From a virus, in the IMG/VR virus record IMGVR_UViG_3300009430_000001, positions 32,598-96,597 of that record: a stretch of DNA of 64,000 nucleotides; one strand, given 5' to 3'. Position numbers and translations under genes: made by a program. How positions within the stretch are numbered: the first letter of the stretch is position 1; the number at the start of each line of letters is the position of its first letter. The notes below the pieces were generated by a model. That model was given only the letters and a program-made list of their open reading frames with translations. It was not told the origin of the DNA and did no database searches. Shown here piece after piece: positions 1 to 8,220 of this stretch.

Positions 1-595
1 TTGAGATCCGGGATGGCACCTCGACTCCAAGCAGCCCGCGGTCCGTCAGCTCGCTGCGGATCTCACGGCTGAAGTCCTCGAGTCGGCGTGGATTCAGCCT
101 GATGCGTGGGTCGCATAGTAGCACACTCCTGATATATTCGCCGTTTTCGTGGTTGTAGTAGTGGAAGATCGCGCAGGTTTTCTCGATCGAGAACCAACCC
201 CAGCCGAATTGGCAGGCGTGCAGAGGTGAGATTAAAAAGAATGGGATCGCGCGCGTGACGCTGAGTTCTTCAGTGGGTGGCGTGTTCCAGGGATTGGCTT
301 TGCTATTGGCGATGAACGGTGGCGGGCGCCAGCCTGGGTCGCTGGGGGCGAGGAAGTTGATGCCGCCATCGCCGCGATATGGGGCGTAAGACTCGAAATC
401 GCCGAGCTCGCCGCACCAATGGACTTCAGCGATCGTGCGCGGAACCTCGATCAGGTGATGGAGGTGCTCGCCAGGCAGCGTGAGCTTGGCGGTGGCCTGG
501 TTGATCGTTTCGATGAAACCGCCGGGCAATGGCCGTGCTGCGGTGGTCGGCGACGTCATGGCTTGATCGCGTTGACGTTGCAGAGTGTACGCCAT
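1..595 (-). CDS. hypothetical protein, 3' end cut by the window edge
   Basis: Read directly from the reverse strand: an ATG at 593-595 opens a frame that stays open for 198 codons to base 1, so the N-terminus is complete and the C-terminus is missing. It starts 14 bases after the stop of the gene at 610-1029, so the two are probably cotranscribed. It contains aromatic-rich stretches (WCGELGDFES, CQFGWGWFSIEK, FHYYNHENGEY). I recognise no family. Confidence 0.7.
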   Translation of the reverse strand, partial: MAYTLQRQRDQAMTSPTTAARPLPGGFIETINQATAKLTLPGEHLHHLIEVPRTIAEVHWCGELGDFESYAPYRGDGGINFLAPSDPGWRPPPFIANSKANPWNTPPTEELSVTRAIPFFLISPLHACQFGWGWFSIEKTCAIFHYYNHENGEYIRSVLLCDPRIRLNPRRLEDFSREIRSELTDRGLLGVEVPSRIS

Positions 596-609
596 GGCGA
601 GCAGGCTGA

Positions 610-1029
610 TCAAGAGCCGGAGGATGAACAAGGTTCGATCGTGATCGGTTGAAACGAAGTGACTGGTCCTTTGTAACCAGGGAGCTGCTCGGCGAGCGAG
701 AACACCAGCATGTCAATCAAGTGCTTTGCTGGAGACCGTGGCCAGTCGATTTCATTGGCGCAAAGCGCGTCGTAAGCTTCGACGGCGCCGATGAGGCGGC
801 CGGGCGCAACCTTGCGAAGTGTTTCAATCTGCAGTCGTGGAAGCAACACGAACTGCTCCAGACGCAGCGGCTCGAGCGATCGATGGCCGGAGATGAGTGC
901 ATCGTAAATGCGGAGAAACACAGGCGAGTCGCTGACGCGGATCAGATCGTCGAGGTATTTGGGGGTGATTTCTGGCGTGAAAGCAAGGGCTGATGTCAGT
1001 ACCTGAAGAACCGTTCGATCGATTGTCAT
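610..1029 (-). CDS. hypothetical protein, 139 aa
   Basis: ATG at 1029 gives MTIDRTVLQV and a 139-residue, mostly helical, Leu-rich soluble protein. A longer start at 1050 would begin inside the terminator hairpin at 1034-1058, so I prefer 1029. First gene after that terminator and followed 14 bases later by the truncated gene at the window edge. No recognised domain or motif. Confidence 0.6.
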   Translation of the reverse strand: MTIDRTVLQVLTSALAFTPEITPKYLDDLIRVSDSPVFLRIYDALISGHRSLEPLRLEQFVLLPRLQIETLRKVAPGRLIGAVEAYDALCANEIDWPRSPAKHLIDMLVFSLAEQLPGYKGPVTSFQPITIEPCSSSGS

Positions 1030-1033
1030 CACG

Positions 1034-1058
1034 AAAAAGCCCAGCTTCAAAGCTGGGC
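1034..1058 (-). terminator. rho-independent terminator
   Basis: On the minus strand a GCCCAGCTT/AAGCTGGGC stem with a short loop is followed by five T. It lies just after the stop of the gene at 1084-1752 and five bases before the next ATG. Confidence 0.8.
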
Positions 1059-1083
1059 ATGAAGGTTGAAGAATGAATGAAGC

Positions 1084-1752
1084 TCACCAATCGTCGTCGC
1101 CGCCAGCAGCAGGAGCAGCGGCTGTTGGCGGTGCGGCGCCGTTGGTACTCATCGGCACGCCGGCTTGAGCCGGTGGAGTGACCGGAGCAGTGAATGGGTC
1201 GTTGCCGCCATTGCTGTACTGGTCCGGAAACCAGGACTCTTGCGCACTGGCGATGACTTTCGGGCTATCCGCGGGCTTGATGTGAAATCGCACCGAATAC
1301 ATGATTTGCGGAGGAGCGTCTTTGTCATAAGTCACCTCGGCAATCGCATTCAGAACATTGTCGTCAGTGAGGAAGATGTTTGGATTACTGGTGAAGGTCT
1401 TGGCGATTGCCTTCTGAACCGAGGATTTGTCGATGATCCAGGCGACAGGGCGCTTCAGTTCACGACAATATGCGCGAACGAACCATACGCATTGCGGCTT
1501 ATCTTTCTCGGTACTCTGGTACGCGTTGCCGATCTCGTTGATGTACTGCTCGAGCGGGGGTTCCGTTGGCGTGATCACGCAGCTCTTGTCTTTTCGGTAA
1601 TACCGATAGCACTTGCTGATCTGCGATGTGATGTACAGATTGTAACTCTGCCCGGGAGGGATCGTGGACATAATGAACATCCACGGGGGAATTCCCGAAA
1701 GATCGTGCGTGAATTCAGCGGGGAGCAAATCGATCGCCGGGATCGGAGCCAT
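1084..1752 (-). CDS. acidic-tailed protein, possibly single-stranded-DNA-binding-like
   Basis: 222 residues from ATG 1752. A globular part of about 165 residues is followed by a Pro/Ala/Gly-rich linker and a short acidic C-terminus ending GGDDDW. A globular domain, flexible linker and acidic tip ending in an aromatic residue is the layout of SSB and phage gp2.5-type proteins, but I cannot see an OB fold by eye, so that role is only a hypothesis. A TTG at 1794 overlapping the upstream stop as TTGA would add 14 residues and is a real alternative start. Followed by a clear terminator. Confidence 0.65.
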   Translation of the reverse strand: MAPIPAIDLLPAEFTHDLSGIPPWMFIMSTIPPGQSYNLYITSQISKCYRYYRKDKSCVITPTEPPLEQYINEIGNAYQSTEKDKPQCVWFVRAYCRELKRPVAWIIDKSSVQKAIAKTFTSNPNIFLTDDNVLNAIAEVTYDKDAPPQIMYSVRFHIKPADSPKVIASAQESWFPDQYSNGGNDPFTAPVTPPAQAGVPMSTNGAAPPTAAAPAAGGDDDW

Positions 1753-1790
1753 AGGTTGTGGGGAGCGATTGGCGGGCCCAGGTCCGAGGC

Positions 1791-2000
1791 TCAACTCCGG
1801 GCGTCGTCTCCGGCCGGAACCAAGCTGCTCGAGGACCGAGCCGGCTCCAGTATAGCATCAACTGGAGTATATCGAAACCCCGAGCCGCTCGAGGCGAGGC
1901 GGGCATTTGCTGCAGCGATCTCTTCCTCGGTTGCGCTCTTCACGATATAGCCGGCGAGCGTTACTCCGCTGGGGATGCATGTCATCTGCCAACTGGCCAT
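1791..2000 (-). CDS. small hypothetical protein, 69 aa
   Basis: ATG at 2000, MASWQMTCIPSG. A TACCCTG box on the minus strand at 2025-2031 lies 24 bases upstream, the same spacing seen before many plus-strand genes here. It contains a stretch SATEEEIAAANARLAS typical of a short helix. The stop overlaps or closely precedes the next gene. Function unknown. Confidence 0.55.
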   Translation of the reverse strand: MASWQMTCIPSGVTLAGYIVKSATEEEIAAANARLASSGSGFRYTPVDAILEPARSSSSLVPAGDDARS

Positions 2001-2024
2001 GGGGTCTGAGGGTCGTGCGTTTTC

Positions 2025-2031
2025 CAGGGTA
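2025..2031 (-). promoter_or_regulatory. TACCCTG box, putative -10 promoter element
   Basis: TACCCTG read on the minus strand, 24 bases before ATG 2000. It is the only minus-strand copy I found in a promoter-like position. Confidence 0.4.
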
Positions 2032-2136
2032 GAAGCGCTGGCCTGGACTGGACCTTAGGAGACACAGCCTGTAAAATGGGGAGGACCCGCGGCGCGTCAA
2101 CGCTCGGGTCCCTGATCAACCTGGGGAAACAGGCCG

Positions 2137-2817
2137 ATGAGTCGAGAGTATCACATCCGCGGCGGCGTGAAGGTGCTGAAGCTGCCGCCGCTGGAGCGCG
2201 TGCAGGAGCTGCTCTACGAGGACCCGGAGCAGCCTGGGGTGCTGCGGTGGCGGGTGAGCAGAGGCTGCCAGCCCGCCGGCTCCGTGGCGGGCGGCCTTAA
2301 TGGTGGTGGCCGTCGGCGGATCATGATTGATGGCGTTCTTTGTTACGCCTCGCGGTTGTTGTGGCTATTGCGCACGGGCGAGGATCCAGGGGCTGGGGTC
2401 ATTGATCATGAGGATCGTGCGAGAGATAATGATCGCTTTGAAAATCTGAGGCTTGCGCCGAATGGCCAGAGCTCTAATACCGCGCACAGTGGCAGGCAGA
2501 GCAATAATACAAGTGGCTATACGGGTGTGAGCTGGGACGATCGTTGTGGCAAGTGGCGCGTGAAACTTCAATACGAAAACAGGCGCATTCACTTGGGCTT
2601 TTTTCGCAACGTCAAAGATGCTTACGCTGTTTATCTTTGCGCAAAGTCAAAGTTTCACGGTGAAGAGTGGCTCGGCGAGCTTGCGCCTGGCTGGACACTC
2701 GAGCAAGCAAAGCAGCGCGTTATTGAAATGAAAAATGCTCGGTCCTGGGAGCTCCGGGATGAGATCTACAAGGCCGAGCGGCAGTTTGTCAAATGGTATA
2801 ACCGGCTAAAACTCTAG
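2137..2817 (+). CDS. HNH endonuclease with AP2 DNA-binding domain
   Basis: 226 residues. An HNH_3-type nuclease core lies at about 70-115 (VIDHEDRARDNDRFENLRL: the DH pair at 90-91, then Asn/Asp and an FENL motif), followed by an AP2/ERF-like DNA-binding domain at about 124-175 (NTSGYTGVSW...KWRVKL...LGFF...AYAVY). This is the usual architecture of free-standing phage HNH homing endonucleases that nick DNA and spread their own gene. It is the only plus-strand gene within a run of minus-strand genes, as expected of an insertion. A GGACCCG/CGGGTCC hairpin lies in its leader, and its TAG stop is directly followed by a copy of the 17-base motif. Confidence 0.88.
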   Translation: MSREYHIRGGVKVLKLPPLERVQELLYEDPEQPGVLRWRVSRGCQPAGSVAGGLNGGGRRRIMIDGVLCYASRLLWLLRTGEDPGAGVIDHEDRARDNDRFENLRLAPNGQSSNTAHSGRQSNNTSGYTGVSWDDRCGKWRVKLQYENRRIHLGFFRNVKDAYAVYLCAKSKFHGEEWLGELAPGWTLEQAKQRVIEMKNARSWELRDEIYKAERQFVKWYNRLKL

Positions 2818-2834
2818 ACTTAGACACAATGCGG
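2818..2834 (+). repeat. 17-base motif copy 1
   Basis: ACTTAGACACAATGCGG, beginning on the base after the HNH stop codon. Copies elsewhere: 4302, 8584, 15904, 23253 (minus), 25330 and 44101. Confidence 0.85.
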
Positions 2835-2838
2835 GGCT

Positions 2839-3213
2839 CTACTTCCCTCTTTCCATTCTGTCCAGCAGTCCTTTGATTCCCGCTTGGTGTTCCCGAAAAC
2901 CTTCAGCTGCATTGTCATCTGCGAGTTCAGTCGTGAAGTCTGCAATCGCTGCCAACATGCAATGCATGCATGCGCATGTCAGGCGCGAAGCTCTGGCGAT
3001 TTCGTCATTGAACACCGGGCCGTCGAGGTATGCAGCAATGTTGGCAAACAGATTGCGCGCAGCTGGTGTGGTGAACGGCGGCATCTTGTCGTCACAATCT
3101 TGCTGGGTTGCAATTTGTGTGCCAAGAAGTATAAGGAAAGACCGCACGAAGTCCATATCATGCGCCAGGCTTGAGTGCCGCAGGTGCTCAGCAATCTGCT
3201 TTTGGTATGTCAT
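2839..3213 (-). CDS. hypothetical protein, 124 aa
   Basis: ATG 3213 gives MTYQKQIAEHLRHSS. Soluble, largely helical, with a Cys cluster in the middle (LTCACMHCM) that could bind a metal, although the spacing fits no zinc-finger class I know. The start was chosen because a hairpin with a T run lies just upstream at 3237-3256; the longer open frame to 3324 would read through that hairpin. Confidence 0.6.
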   Translation of the reverse strand: MTYQKQIAEHLRHSSLAHDMDFVRSFLILLGTQIATQQDCDDKMPPFTTPAARNLFANIAAYLDGPVFNDEIARASRLTCACMHCMLAAIADFTTELADDNAAEGFREHQAGIKGLLDRMERGK

Positions 3214-3236
3214 GGGGGTGAGTTGGGTGAAGAAAG

Positions 3237-3256
3237 AAAAGCGCCCCGAAGGGCGC
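3237..3256 (-). terminator. hairpin terminator between two minus-strand genes
   Basis: GCGCCC/GGGCGC stem with a TTCG loop, followed on the minus strand by TTTT. It lies after the stop at 3284 and 24 bases before ATG 3213. Confidence 0.75.
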
Positions 3257-3283
3257 TGGTATTGGGGAGCTTCTATTATCGCG

Positions 3284-4204
3284 TCAGAAGCCGGCGTCGT
3301 CAAGCACGGTGTCCGCGGTGGCATCCACGGTGGACAGCTGTTGTCCGGTGGTGTCGTAGTAAGCTTGCTCGCCTGCCACGGCAGCGGAACCAGCCGGCAT
3401 CAGGCCATAGCCCTGGAACGCACGCTTGATGCGCTTGACTGTTTCCAGCAGCTCTTCGATCGTGCTGGGTCCGTTGTACCAGCTGTTGTCGGAGAGCTTC
3501 ATCCAGCTTTTGCGATCAGGAGTGGGCACGGAGATCTCGAGGAATCGGGCGCGCTTGCCATTCCGCAGATCGATCCTGCACACGTCAAACAGCTGGCGGC
3601 TGTCGTCTTCCGACTGGCAGATCTCCGCCAGCGCGCCAAGGAAGCTGCGCACCGGGCCGGTGACGCCTGTGCTGCCATCGGGGCGATAGCTGACGGCATT
3701 GAAGTTCAGTTCGATGGCACGACCCTCGGTGTCGCTCATCAGGAAGCGCAGCCGATAGTTGAGCGCATAGGATGCATTCTCATCGGCGGGAGTCACCAGA
3801 AGAAGCATGTCCCGGGCAAATCCGATGATCTTGGATGTTCCGCTGTCTTCGTTGGTGGTTCCACCATCATCGGATACCGTGAAATTCACGGGCTTGTTTG
3901 CAGTCGCAGGTGTGACGGGCTGGAAAGGATTCTTGTACGCGCGGATCGGGGTGTGACCGACGACAGCTGCATCGTCCGGCGGCAGCTGGATCACCGCGGC
4001 TTCGGTCGGGGCCAGGGCGGAGGTCTCCTCGACTTGCTCGGCGACTTGCTCGGTGGCTTGCTCGACAGCTTGCTCAGCGACTTCGGGGATGCTCACGATC
4101 TCAGTTTGAACAGTGGTTTCAGTGGACGGCTCGAGCACTTCAGGGCTGAGTTTGGCGGGCTCGCGGGTACGGGTGGCGCGGGTACGGGTGGAATTCGTAG
4201 CCAT
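3284..4204 (-). CDS. hypothetical protein, 306 aa, coiled-coil N-terminus
   Basis: ATG 4204, MATNSTRTRATR. Residues about 1-65 are basic then Glu/Ala/Val-rich with near-heptad repeats of VAEQ/VEQ type, a probable short coiled coil or disordered arm. Residues about 90-280 form a globular domain (IGFARDMLLLVTP, RLRFLMSD, WMKLSDNSWY). The segment VRSFLGAL is shared with the protein at 5832-6545. It lies downstream of a hairpin leader and motif copy 2. Function unknown. Confidence 0.7.
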   Translation of the reverse strand: MATNSTRTRATRTREPAKLSPEVLEPSTETTVQTEIVSIPEVAEQAVEQATEQVAEQVEETSALAPTEAAVIQLPPDDAAVVGHTPIRAYKNPFQPVTPATANKPVNFTVSDDGGTTNEDSGTSKIIGFARDMLLLVTPADENASYALNYRLRFLMSDTEGRAIELNFNAVSYRPDGSTGVTGPVRSFLGALAEICQSEDDSRQLFDVCRIDLRNGKRARFLEISVPTPDRKSWMKLSDNSWYNGPSTIEELLETVKRIKRAFQGYGLMPAGSAAVAGEQAYYDTTGQQLSTVDATADTVLDDAGF

Positions 4205-4256
4205 TGGAAACAGATGAAGCAGATGAACGCGCTGCCTGTCACGCAGCACAAAGAAA

Positions 4257-4281
4257 AAAGGCCCCCGTGGAGGGAGCCTTT
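4257..4281 (-). terminator. GC-rich hairpin in leader/terminator position
   Basis: Minus strand: AAAGGCTCCC, TCCA loop, then GGGGGCCTTTTTT. The long T run makes this copy a convincing rho-independent terminator. It lies 52 bases before ATG 4204. Confidence 0.75.
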
Positions 4282-4301
4282 GAGTGGGAGGGAAAATCAA
4301 A

Positions 4302-4318
4302 ACTTAGACACAACGCGG
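4302..4318 (+). repeat. 17-base motif copy 2
   Basis: ACTTAGACACAACGCGG (C at the variable position), between the stop at 4329 and the hairpin at 4257-4281. Its plus orientation is antisense to the flanking genes. Confidence 0.8.
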
Positions 4319-4328
4319 AGCGCAGGTC

Positions 4329-4946
4329 TCAGTCTTTGAATCTGTAGTGGTATGGCTTGTAGTGACTGGGATACATCGCATTGATGGGCCCGAGACGTGC
4401 ATTCTGTGCCTCAAGCTGCTCGAGGTCACGGCATGCACGTTCCATGGCGCTGTCACTGTCGAGCTTGGCGAGTAGTGGCAAGCAGGGAATGTAGTGCGTT
4501 GCGCCTTGGAATTTCTTGTTGCCATGGCAAATGATCGTGATGCCGCTGGTCAGCGTGTGATAAGCGCCGGTGCGCATGATCAAGCCGCTAGGCATATGGA
4601 TCATGAACAGCGGTTTGCAGATGCGCGTATTGTGGCTGGCATCATCGGGAAAACCTTCAGGCTCAGGAAGCCGTGGGTCGTCATGTGCCACGAGCTCGAT
4701 GCGATAGTCGCGTTGAGCATTGAACTCATCGAGTGGATCGTAGAGATCGCCGCCCCAGCCGACAGCGATCTTGGTCATGTCGTTAGTGTCAAGCTGTTGC
4801 TTGAGGTCTTGCCGGCGATCTAGTTCGATCGCAATGCGACCGAGGAAGTCGCGGTGGTTGTTGGGGAGTCGGGGTTCGATGTAGCTGTTGAGCATGAACT
4901 GCTTGGTTTTCTTGTCGGTGATACGTGATCCACGGACGTTGTTCAC
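4329..4946 (-). CDS. hypothetical protein, 205 aa
   Basis: The start is GTG 4946, overlapping the upstream stop as GTGA and preceded by AGGAGG at ideal spacing; the open frame extends further upstream but inside the neighbouring gene. It encodes MNNVRGSRITDKKTKQFML with a mixed alpha/beta composition (GWGGDLYDPLDEF, RIELVAHDDPRLPEPEGFP). Translationally coupled to 4943-5491. No family recognised. Confidence 0.7.
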   Translation of the reverse strand: MNNVRGSRITDKKTKQFMLNSYIEPRLPNNHRDFLGRIAIELDRRQDLKQQLDTNDMTKIAVGWGGDLYDPLDEFNAQRDYRIELVAHDDPRLPEPEGFPDDASHNTRICKPLFMIHMPSGLIMRTGAYHTLTSGITIICHGNKKFQGATHYIPCLPLLAKLDSDSAMERACRDLEQLEAQNARLGPINAMYPSHYKPYHYRFKD

Positions 4947-5491
4947 GTTTCCTCCTGCTTCTTGCGGTCTTCGCTCTCTTGGTGCTTCCATGTGCCCCAC
5001 TTCTCGATGTACTCTGTGGCGGTTGGCACGCGCTTCAGCTTGTGCACTTTGCGCCACTGCTCTTCAGTGGTGTCATGGAACTTGGCAGGGCCGCTGATTT
5101 CGTAAAGCTCGAGATCGAGGGTATCTATGCCTGCTTGAATCATCTGCGTCCACGTATTTGTGGGAGTCCAGGCTTGATCGTCTTCGCTCAGGTTGCGTTG
5201 CTGTATCTTGAGCTCTTCGACGTAACCCGTGCGAAGCACGGCCAAGGCCGCTCGCATAATGACGTGAATAACTAGCGCTGGCTGATGTCTGCTGATGCAC
5301 TCACGATAGGTGAAGTTTGTATAATTAAGTTTGTTCTCACAGCGTCTGATTATCGTGATCAGCTCTTTCACTGTGATGATGTCGTGGCGCCAGGCCACGT
5401 GCAGCAGTGCGTTGGCAACGTCTTGGTGAAGCTCAAGCAAATTGTTGTGGGCTTTGCCGTTTTTTTCAATCAGTCGGTTGTAGATGCTCAT
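4943..5491 (-). CDS. hypothetical protein, 182 aa
   Basis: ATG 5491, MSIYNRLIEKNGKAHNN, with a purine-rich ribosome site (AGAGGC) before it. Helical throughout with a lysine- and glutamate-rich C-terminus. It ends in the AGGAGG that serves the next gene. Unknown function; first member of a two-gene coupled unit. Confidence 0.65.
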   Translation of the reverse strand: MSIYNRLIEKNGKAHNNLLELHQDVANALLHVAWRHDIITVKELITIIRRCENKLNYTNFTYRECISRHQPALVIHVIMRAALAVLRTGYVEELKIQQRNLSEDDQAWTPTNTWTQMIQAGIDTLDLELYEISGPAKFHDTTEEQWRKVHKLKRVPTATEYIEKWGTWKHQESEDRKKQEET

Positions 5492-5520
5492 GTTGCCTCT
5501 TGTGGTTGAAGTGAATCCAG

Positions 5521-5835
5521 TTATTGATTGGCAGGTTCTTGGAGGATGTCAAACAGGCTGGCCCAGCCTTCAACAGAACCGCCATGGTTATTAATTACCT
5601 CTTTGGCCCTGGAGTTGAGTGGATCTATTTGCTGAACCATGAGGAAGTTGATTCCAGTTTGAGCGATTGCTATTTGACGGGCGTATTCGCTTTTACTGCG
5701 TGACTTGCGCATGGCAAGACTTGTAACTGTTGCTAGTGTGCAATCGACAAGATAGACGAATGCATGCTCGGTCGTGGTAAATTTTTTGGTGCGAAAGATG
5801 TTTTGATCTTTCTCGGATTTGGTGGCTTTTTTCAT
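5521..5835 (-). CDS. hypothetical protein, 104 aa
   Basis: ATG 5835 overlaps the upstream stop as ATGA and is preceded by AGGAGG, which fixes the start (MKKATKSEKDQ). A basic N-terminus is followed by helices (EHAFVYLVDCTLATVTSLAM). Coupled to 5832-6545. No family recognised. Confidence 0.65.
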   Translation of the reverse strand: MKKATKSEKDQNIFRTKKFTTTEHAFVYLVDCTLATVTSLAMRKSRSKSEYARQIAIAQTGINFLMVQQIDPLNSRAKEVINNHGGSVEGWASLFDILQEPANQ

Positions 5836-6545
5836 GCTGCCTCCTGTAGTTGAATGAGTTTCTGGTCGAGTTGTCGTTTCCTGCTGCCGTGGGCGGGGAA
5901 CGCGATAATCACATGGGGTGGACGCTTCCAGCACAGGCGACAGCCGACACATTGCGGCGCACGTGGATCAGGTGCCAGCCTGGAGTGGGGGCACAGCACA
6001 GCGCGGTTGCCGCCGGCTGTGGTCCACGCCGTGCGCTTCTCGCCGGAAGGCACGATCAGGACGGCGTGCAAGCCGATCGCCACCGCGGCATCAGCCTGGG
6101 CCTCGAGCTCGAAGCTGAGGTTGATCGTGATCCGATGGCCCAGCAGCGCATCGAGGTGCGCCGGCTCATGTCGCCACTCCCGCCTGTGGGAGTACATGAA
6201 GGCGGGGCGCTTGCCCACGGCTGCGGACAGGGCGCCGAGGAAGCTGCGCACCTGGCCTGGCGTCTCCCCGGGGACGTCCCCTGCGACACCATATCGCAAT
6301 GGTGTTGTGGGCGGAAGACGAAAACGGACCCAGTCGATCATTTGGTCGAACTGCATCACGTCTTTGCCGATGCCGGCGCTGTAGTTGTCCCAGTGCCATG
6401 CCATGTAGCCCTGGTCGTGATAGCAGGTGCCATCATTCAATGGACAATCGCTGGGGCATGTGTTGCGGCTGGCGGTGATGGCAGCGATTGGGCCCAGCTT
6501 GTCGTTGTTGGTGGGGTACTTGCAGTGGAAGAAGTATTTGGTCAT
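5832..6545 (-). CDS. Cys-rich phage protein with CPxxCPL motif (DUF7227-like)
   Basis: 237 residues from ATG 6545. The segment NTCPSDCPLNDGTCY at about 28-42, followed by a Trp-rich stretch (YMAWHWDNY), resembles the TCPxxCPLxxxxCY signature of a conserved phage family of unknown function. Further Cys pairs near the C-terminus (APQCVGCRLCW) suggest bound metal or an iron-sulfur cluster. It shares the peptide VRSFLGAL with the protein at 3284-4204. Family assignment is from memory of the motif. Confidence 0.7.
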   Translation of the reverse strand: MTKYFFHCKYPTNNDKLGPIAAITASRNTCPSDCPLNDGTCYHDQGYMAWHWDNYSAGIGKDVMQFDQMIDWVRFRLPPTTPLRYGVAGDVPGETPGQVRSFLGALSAAVGKRPAFMYSHRREWRHEPAHLDALLGHRITINLSFELEAQADAAVAIGLHAVLIVPSGEKRTAWTTAGGNRAVLCPHSRLAPDPRAPQCVGCRLCWKRPPHVIIAFPAHGSRKRQLDQKLIQLQEAA

Positions 6546-6552
6546 GGTTTGA

Positions 6553-6786
6553 TCAGTATTCACCAGGAAACAGCACAATCTCGACTGGATAGCGGATCTC
6601 GCCTTTGTCATTGATCTCCACATCGTAGGGATCGCCAACGACGAATTCGCTTGGCTTGAGTCCAGCTCGAAAGAGCTTCTGCTCAACATCACGCATGATG
6701 CTGTGCCAGTCGGGTTCGGGATTCCAGTATTCCGGCGGCTCACTTGGTCGTGGGTCGCGGAACTGGCGGGGGTCGGTGGTAGCCAT
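6553..6786 (-). CDS. small acidic hypothetical protein, 77 aa
   Basis: ATG 6786. A Pro/Glu-rich N-terminus (SEPPEYWNPEPDWH) is followed by a short alpha/beta domain. Seven bases separate its stop from the next ATG, so it is likely cotranscribed with 5832-6545. No recognised domain. Confidence 0.6.
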   Translation of the reverse strand: MATTDPRQFRDPRPSEPPEYWNPEPDWHSIMRDVEQKLFRAGLKPSEFVVGDPYDVEINDKGEIRYPVEIVLFPGEY

Positions 6787-6865
6787 GGAAGTGATGGAAA
6801 GTGGGTGGGGACTTATATGCCGTCAGAGCGCTTACAGTTGGCCAGCGACGGCAATGCCCCGGGGA

Positions 6866-7846
6866 TCAGGCCTTGATGCCGGCGAGTTCGCGGCAGAAGT
6901 CGCGAGCGACTTCGATGCGGCCCTTGTTGACTCCGAATAGCACGCGGCTGAACTTCTTGATGGCGTTCTGGCCGCTGGGGCTGGTCAGCACCTCAGTGAC
7001 GGCATTGAAGCCGTGCCAGGCGGTGCCGCGGACTCCAGGGATGTCGGTGCCGAGGCCGGTGGTCAGCGCTTCGACCATCGGGTTCCAGTCCCTCAGGTCC
7101 TCGAGCGTCTTGGCACGCACCGGCTTGCCGTCAGCCATGATCGGCCGGGCCAGCTCGGGGGCGTAGACGCGCTTGAGCATTTCGCGGAAGGCCTCGGTGT
7201 TCATCCTTGTTTCCGCGAACAGGTGGTAGTCCTGGACTTCGTCGTTGAAGGACTCCGTGGCGACATTGATGCTCTTGATCAGTCGCGTGATGTCGCTGTT
7301 GACACCTTTGCGGTGGGCCAGGCTGCGCTGGTTCTCGCTGCACATTGCAACTTGTAAAGTATTGCAACAAACCACACGCGTATCGGTGTAGAGAGTGCCG
7401 ACGCCAGTCTTGCCATCGTGGCCGAGGTAGCCGACGATGTAGCGCTCGATCTTGTCGTTGGCGAGTACGTTGTCTTCCAGGCCTTTGATCAGGCCAGTGA
7501 AGGCGACCTTGCGGCCTTCGTCGAGCACGACGAAAGTGTCGAGGATGATGTGGTCTTGAATGGCTTCAGCCATCTCGACCAGGCGCTCATTCTGCGCGAC
7601 CTCGTACTCATGCCCGGCAACGCCGAGCAGTTCGCCGGTGGTGCCGTGGATCAGGGCGCAGCGGTTGGCTTCGTGGGTCTGGTCGTCCCAGTTGTAGAAC
7701 AGGGGCTTCTTGATGACTTCGTAGTTGGCTTTGGCCATCTCGTAAGCCTGGCGGGGTGTGATGGTGATGTCATTGATGCAGAGCTCTTCGCCGTGCCAGG
7801 AGCGAATGCCGCGATTGGTGATTCCGGATTGGAAGTAGCTACCCAT
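6866..7846 (-). CDS. DUF932 family protein (TIGR03299-like)
   Basis: 326 residues, the usual length of the family. Characteristic segments: GEELCINDITITPRQAYEMA, RCALIHGTTGELLGVAG, NERLVEMAEAI, KVAFTGLIKG, TDTRVVCCNTLQVAM and a C-terminal GVRGTAWHGFNAVTE. DUF932 proteins are common on plasmids and phages and their biochemical role is not established. Encoded alone, with a long 57-base leader ending in a hairpin at 7904-7929. Start ATG 7846. Confidence 0.88.
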   Translation of the reverse strand: MGSYFQSGITNRGIRSWHGEELCINDITITPRQAYEMAKANYEVIKKPLFYNWDDQTHEANRCALIHGTTGELLGVAGHEYEVAQNERLVEMAEAIQDHIILDTFVVLDEGRKVAFTGLIKGLEDNVLANDKIERYIVGYLGHDGKTGVGTLYTDTRVVCCNTLQVAMCSENQRSLAHRKGVNSDITRLIKSINVATESFNDEVQDYHLFAETRMNTEAFREMLKRVYAPELARPIMADGKPVRAKTLEDLRDWNPMVEALTTGLGTDIPGVRGTAWHGFNAVTEVLTSPSGQNAIKKFSRVLFGVNKGRIEVARDFCRELAGIKA

Positions 7847-7903
7847 TTTCAGGAAGAATGCAGGTTTGGAAGGGGGTGGTGAATGCCCGTGTGGGCAATG
7901 AAG

Positions 7904-7929
7904 AAAGGCCCCCGCATGATGCGAGGGCT
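7904..7929 (-). terminator. GC-rich hairpin in leader/terminator position
   Basis: Minus strand: GCCCTCGCAT/ATGCGGGGGC stem followed by CTTTCTTC. It lies between the gene ending at 7961 and ATG 7846. Confidence 0.65.
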
Positions 7930-7960
7930 AGGAATCAGCGCAGCATCAGCTGCATGACAT

Positions 7961-8188
7961 TCAGAGCGACAGCGACTGTAAAGCCAATTTCGAGTAGGTC
8001 CCGGTAGCGTGCAGCTCTCTGATGATGTTCGCGGCGCGATTCAAGTCCACGTACTGTGTTGCCTCCCTTGGGTCGTTGACGTGCTGAATGCCGTTGGGCG
8101 GCAACGTCGATGAAGAAGGAAGGTGATTTGCCTTGAGGAAGGACGCGGAGTCTTGATCCAGAATGACGAAGCGGCATGAGCGGTGCAT
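7961..8188 (-). CDS. small hypothetical protein, 75 aa
   Basis: ATG 8188, CRFVILDQDSASFLKANH...DPREATQYVDLNRAANIIREL. The pattern of a short beta-hairpin, a variable loop, then an A-x-x-F/Y-x-D helix resembles small phage proteins of unknown role. The competing frame at 7935-8177 has the arginine/proline-rich look of a shadow. Confidence 0.55.
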   Translation of the reverse strand: MHRSCRFVILDQDSASFLKANHLPSSSTLPPNGIQHVNDPREATQYVDLNRAANIIRELHATGTYSKLALQSLSL

Positions 8189-8220
8189 GGGGTGGATGGG
8201 ATGTCGGGTCGATTGTACGA

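Noticed and set aside
2873-4339. A 488-residue plus-strand frame across 2873-4339
   Set aside because: Arg/Gly/Cys-rich shadow of the minus-strand genes at 2839-3213 and 3284-4204, with no ribosome site.
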